Shown in pieces: positions 59,904 through 64,000 of a DNA stretch of 64,000 nucleotides. A program made the position numbers and the translations under genes. The stretch is from Lobosporangium transversale (taxonomy: Eukaryota > Mortierellomycota > Mortierellomycetes > Mortierellales > Mortierellaceae): assembly GCF_002105155.1 (NCBI RefSeq), contig NW_019028989.1, forward strand, positions 744,001 through 808,000, in the 5' to 3' direction. Numbering within the stretch: the stretch's first letter is position 1; every line of letters starts with the position of its first letter. Under the pieces are notes generated by a model. That model had not been told where the DNA came from. It did not search any database and saw only the letters and a list, made by a program, of their open reading frames with translations.

Positions 59904-61028
59904 TTAACGGAACGTGGATAAGGTAGAACCTGACAATGGCTGACTCCTTCCGCTGAAGAACTCGCTCATCTGCTGTGCTGGTAATGCACCCTCGACCTTG
60001 GATCGGTTGATCTGCTTCCGTGCAGAATCGCCGACTATGGGCATGGTCGCATACGACTTCTGCAAGTACCACAACAGACGTAGCTTATGAGCTCGTCTTG
60101 GGTTCAAAAAGTCAAGGTGACACTCAAATGAAATAGGCTCAATCCAGCGTTCTCCATCAATCTTCTTGCCCTTACGCGTAAATGAAGAGACCTTGTAGAT
60201 GAATGCCCAAGGGCATCCCTTATCAGATCCTAATAAGGTCCTTGTCCCAGGCTTGACAATCGTCATATGGGCCTCCTTATCCAAATAGTCGTACTTGTCC
60301 ACATCACCTACAGAAATGATACGGATCATAGGCTTGGTTATACCAAACGTCTTGCTGTAGACTTGACCGCGAAGCTCAGGTTTGTGTGTAGGCTTTGGCA
60401 GCCATCGAATCCGGTTCGTGGCCTCATCAAACGAATCAAACAAAAACTCTGGACGGAATGTCCGATGACCTTCCTGATCAATCCAAAGGACCACATGGCT
60501 CATCATAAATTTGTCCAAAAGTGCCCGAGTTGTCAGCTGGCGCCAACGATCCGATAATTTGTGCAGATCAAACAATTCAAGGATAGTTAAGGTCTCAAGG
60601 ATCAGGGCAACCACATCAATCGGCAAATTCTCCATCTCAGCTGTCGACGGAATGTTGACAGGGATACGGCTGTTTGTTACTGTCGCATTGCCATTAATGC
60701 CTGTGGTGACAGCGGTTGTAGTAGTAGAGGTGGTGGTGCTAGTCGTAGTCCCATTGTTATTGGACGCAGCTGCATGGGTTCCTAGAATCGAGGCGAGATC
60801 ATAGGTCGGAGGCAATGTGTTGGGCCCACTATCCGTGTCAATTGAGCCTAATGAGATGTTGTCAGCAATATCCTCTTCGTCCTCAAATGAGCCAGAGTCG
60901 GACACGTGGCGCGGTGCAGCATTGGTATCGTGCTCATCAAGGCTTAGGTCAATGAGCTGACCTTCCAACACGGTCGTTGTGTTGTCCCCTGTCCTTGCTC
61001 CCTCAGTAACAGTACTAGTGTTAACCAT
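59904..61028 (-). CDS. F-box-like protein
   Basis: A single exon of 374 codons. Residues 1-125 are acidic, Ser/Thr-rich and disordered, including poly-Thr/Ser. Residues ~130-170 (ENLPIDVVALILETLTILE, then FDLHKLSDRWRQLTTRALL) have the spacing of an F-box, which binds Skp1 in SCF ubiquitin ligases. The remaining 200 residues are an ordered mixed fold (LWIDQEGHRTFRPEF, WLPKPTHKPELRGQ, FECHLDFLNPRRAHKLRLLW) similar in style to many Mortierella F-box proteins whose substrate domain has no name. The ATG is preceded by a T-run and a plausible leader. It might instead be an F-box remnant without Skp1 binding, since the motif is weak. Confidence 0.7.
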   Translation of the reverse strand: MVNTSTVTEGARTGDNTTTVLEGQLIDLSLDEHDTNAAPRHVSDSGSFEDEEDIADNISLGSIDTDSGPNTLPPTYDLASILGTHAAASNNNGTTTSTTTSTTTTAVTTGINGNATVTNSRIPVNIPSTAEMENLPIDVVALILETLTILELFDLHKLSDRWRQLTTRALLDKFMMSHVVLWIDQEGHRTFRPEFLFDSFDEATNRIRWLPKPTHKPELRGQVYSKTFGITKPMIRIISVGDVDKYDYLDKEAHMTIVKPGTRTLLGSDKGCPWAFIYKVSSFTRKGKKIDGERWIEPISFECHLDFLNPRRAHKLRLLWYLQKSYATMPIVGDSARKQINRSKVEGALPAQQMSEFFSGRSQPLSGSTLSTFR

Positions 61029-62282
61029 GTTTATGGTTTTTTTTTTATTATTCTTTTTCTTTGTTATACGAATGGCAATGAACCCTGCTTCAGAGTCAGT
61101 GTTGGACTGTCATGGTTAGATTAGACAAAGATATAAAGTAAGGAAAAAAAAAAAGGTTAGACCCGAATTATGTTTCCGCGTCAACCAACAATCCCTCACT
61201 GTGTCTTTTCCCATGCCCCATCTGTCCTAATGTCATTGAGATACAGGCACTCAAGTGTATCAGGAGAGAGCAATCACCACCAAAAAGCGCATTGTTCGTT
61301 TTTTTTTTTTTTTTTTTTCTTTTCCAGCGCAGAAACATGAAATCCTGGGGTGTAACATGAAAACATGGTAGACACGGAAGAAACTGTTTTATCCGCGAAG
61401 CCTCAAACGTCCTGGACGTGTAGAAACTGTACTCACTACAAAAGCAAACACAGAAACAAGTTTGTACTTTTTCTCCACACTTCATGTTTATTCAAGGTTA
61501 TAGCATAATCAGCAGTCATAGTCATCGTTGAGGAAGAGTCGTTCATTCATCTACAGTTTCATGAGCAGAGACACATGGCTTCATTCCTCAAGAAGCATTG
61601 CTAATGTAGTTGTTCTCTTTCCCATGAACATACTGCAGATATTGTCTGGATAGACAATTCATTTCTTTCTTTCTTTACTTTTCAATTCCTCAGCAAGTAA
61701 GTAAGAGTATGCTGTCATAGTAAGTTTGAGTAATGCAGAAAAACACAGAAACCAATGGGCAAAAAAAAAAAAACTTGAGGAGGCTTCTGTATCCGTTGAA
61801 TGAACGAGGGAGAGAAGGAGAAGGAAGAGGAAAAGGATGGATACACTTGAAGTGTTTAGTACCTTTGACAAGAGTTTGCTGTTTGGACAGGTGGAGTATG
61901 AAGGATGAAAAGTAAAGAAGCGTGTCAAAAACAGAAGACAAAATGCGGAACAATAAAGGATGGTGTTATCAGTGATGTTGTTGAAATTGTTGATATTGGA
62001 GGTATGAATGCGAGAAGAGAAAGAAAAGAAAAAGAAAGGAAAAAAAAAAAAAAAGGAAAAAGGGCTTTTCTCTACTGTATATACTTCTGTTGGTTGGCTA
62101 AAACAAAATAACCTGCATATACAAAACATGCAAAGGATTGGCTGTAGGCTGTGATAAGTTTGAATGAATGAATTAGAGCGATCTATGAACAGCCAATGTT
62201 GATGTATAAACACGCATGGGATCAGTTATCTTCTGGAACATGTATTTCTTACCATCCGTTCAACTACAATGCTCCTTTCAAG

Positions 62283-62319
<37 letters not shown>

Positions 62320-64000
62320 CCCTCGCCTTGTGCTTTTGTTAAAGTCGATCGTGTAAAAATACGATAAACAGGTTTTTGTTCATGATGCGAGTATGTTTTA
62401 AGCAATGCTTGTGTTTTATTATACCCAATCCCTTTGTCTATTCCCTCTACTCTTCTACTCTTCTACTCTTCTACTCTTCTCCATTGCTCCACTGGTCAGG
62501 GTATGTCCCCGTCCAATTTCCGCGGAAGTGCTTCCAGAGATGGCAAAAGGAGGAGAGAGGGGAGAGAGAGATCAACAAGAATTCGGATCACAAACCGAAG
62601 CTATCACACGCTCTTCAAAGATAGCCTATAATTGATTGGACAAGAGCAAATGACCATCAGACCACCAGATGTCGCTTTGGTCTTTCTTTTTTAATGCTTT
62701 CGTTCATTGCCTGTTGCTTCGTCCTTTCATTACAACTATGATTTGCTTTGGGTTCGTAAAGCCCCATATATACTTTGTAGTACAAATGAACAGAAAGTTG
62801 CCTCTTCTATAATCGAATCAACTGAATGAATGAAATGAAATACATTAGGTTTTGACCCGTACAACAGTAACCCGTGGGAAGCTCAGGGAGAGGTCCTTGC
62901 CTTCTGATTTGATGATGGTAATGTCGGTATGTATTGACAAACATAATCATGCATCGCATCCAGTCACTCCTTGTCTTTCTCTCTCTGCATTGACCAGATT
63001 TTGACGCTTGACACGATGGGACACATGTGTACACATATTTATACAACCAATGCGTTCGCTCCAGTCATCATTGCTCAACACAGCCCTGTTCTTCTGAATT
63101 GTCTTTTTTTAAGATTTCGGACATGCTCCCGGTGTTTGTGTATCTATTCATTCTTTTTTTTAAAAAAAAAAAAACTATCCATCTTTGCTTACTATTCTCG
63201 ATTGTGATCAGTAACAGAAGTTTTTTAACTCTAAAGAAAAATAGAAAGAAAAGATTCCAATAATACATTATATAATATATACTTCTTCAAAGGTCCAGAA
63301 CATCTGTCCTCCTTCCATACAACAAAATAAGATCGCTTATGCTTAATCTGCTACTGAATCCTTTCACTTGGGAAAGAAGGCAATCAATCCACATGATCCA
63401 CATGGCAATAGTATTCAAGCCACAGCCGCCATTTAAGACGAGCAAAAAATAAAAGTACCCCATTATCATTGGTCCTACTTTATCTTTAAGTATATCTGGC
63501 ACCCGTTTTTATCAATGAGAGGAGTAGCGTCTTTTGGATATGGCGTGTCAGATAACCATAGAGTTAGCAGAGAAAGAAGTGTGCTCAGCTCGGCTTTTAC
63601 TGCCTTATCAGCATTTATGTACAAACGTGTACATGTGTGTAGTGTGTACTGAAAAAGTGATGCACTGGATCAGCCAATCAACGAATCGAGGAAAATGAAG
63701 GACTAACAGCTTTTTTTTTTTCCTCCTGGGAATCTGGGGGTTTAACTTTTTTAGGGATGTTTCTTCTGTCTGTTGCTTCTGACTTGCTTCTGTTTGTTCT
63801 ATACTTCTGTCTGTTATTGCTACAACCACAAGGGAAGGTTGATCAACTGAGCACTACTCACATGTATATACAAGTGGATGTATATCAGGGCTACAATGCA
63901 GTGCTCTTGTGCGATGTTTTAGCGTAATGCTGAAACATGATGAAGTATTGGGATTAATAGATTTGATCAGGAAGATACTCATAATCATAATAAAATGGTG
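61029..64000. other. Gene-poor end of the window
   Basis: This 3-kb stretch contains T- or A-runs (61298-61318, 62286-62318, 63709-63720) and a CTTCTACT repeat (62448-62480). ORFs here are short and without domain signals. It may be the upstream region of the F-box gene and of a gene beyond the window. Confidence 0.5.
62448..62480. repeat. CTCTTCTA tandem repeat
   Basis: About four units of 8-10 bp built from TCTTCTAC. Confidence 0.85.

Noticed and set aside
63287-63502. Hydrophobic 71-residue ORF near the window end
   Set aside because: No start context, splice partner or family match.
1-64000. tRNA, rRNA and CRISPR arrays
   Set aside because: No tRNA B-box-like and acceptor-stem pairing was noticed by eye, no rRNA core was recognised, and no repeat array has spacer-like unique units of constant length. 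A tRNAscan or Infernal run would be needed for certainty.

Overview
The window is nuclear DNA of a filamentous fungus. Genes are split by short GT-AG introns. Intergenic and intronic DNA is A/T-rich and full of long A or T homopolymers and simple repeats. The proteins fit an early-diverging fungus, most likely Mucoromycota/Mortierellomycotina; that placement is an inference from gene content and I could not test it by search. I rebuilt exon-intron structures by hand. For nearly every multi-exon gene the summed exons divide by three and the joined protein reads as a continuous family member.

Layout. 0-7 kb: a multi-spanning membrane protein (+), an intronless coiled-coil protein (+) and a convergent single-pass membrane protein with a PA domain (-). 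8.7-11.3 kb: an MCH1-like major facilitator (+). 11.5-16.1 kb: VPS53, a GARP/EARP tethering subunit in 13 exons (-), sharing a 565-bp divergent promoter with SEC62 (+, 16.7-17.7 kb). 19.3-22.1 kb: a TEA/ATTS transcription factor (+) whose C-terminus resembles the YAP-binding domain of animal TEADs. 22.9-27.3 kb: two tandem secreted serine beta-lactamase-like genes, the first a pseudogene lacking the catalytic exon, the second intact.

28.0-36.4 kb is the accessory part. Two nearly identical copies of a ~1-kb sequence lie in inverted orientation around 6.4 kb of otherwise gene-poor DNA that carries one intronless 925-residue leucine-rich-repeat protein. A third, diverged fragment of the same repeat lies just outside the left copy.

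37.3-46.1 kb: three minus-strand lipid genes, LAG1-type ceramide synthase, PIG-M/GPI14 mannosyltransferase and the LCB2 subunit of serine palmitoyltransferase. Together they cover the first step and the acylation step of sphingolipid synthesis and the first mannosylation of GPI anchors. 47.2-50.8 kb: two tandem paralogous secreted proteins with an N-terminal histidine after the signal peptide, like lytic polysaccharide monooxygenases, with identical five-exon structures. 51.5-52.1 kb: a doubtful small membrane-protein gene. 52.5-54.2 kb: S-formylglutathione hydrolase (+, 8 exons). 54.6-58.4 kb: a full-length Argonaute with an intact DEDH tetrad and a 17-nt last coding exon (-). 59.9-61.0 kb: an F-box-like protein (-). 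The last 3 kb holds no gene I can support.

The points most worth follow-up are the inverted-repeat-flanked LRR locus, the TEAD-like C-terminus of the fungal TEA factor, 3' splice sites that directly follow pure A-tracts, the tandem His-brace-like pair and the lipid gene cluster. I found no tRNA, rRNA or CRISPR array.
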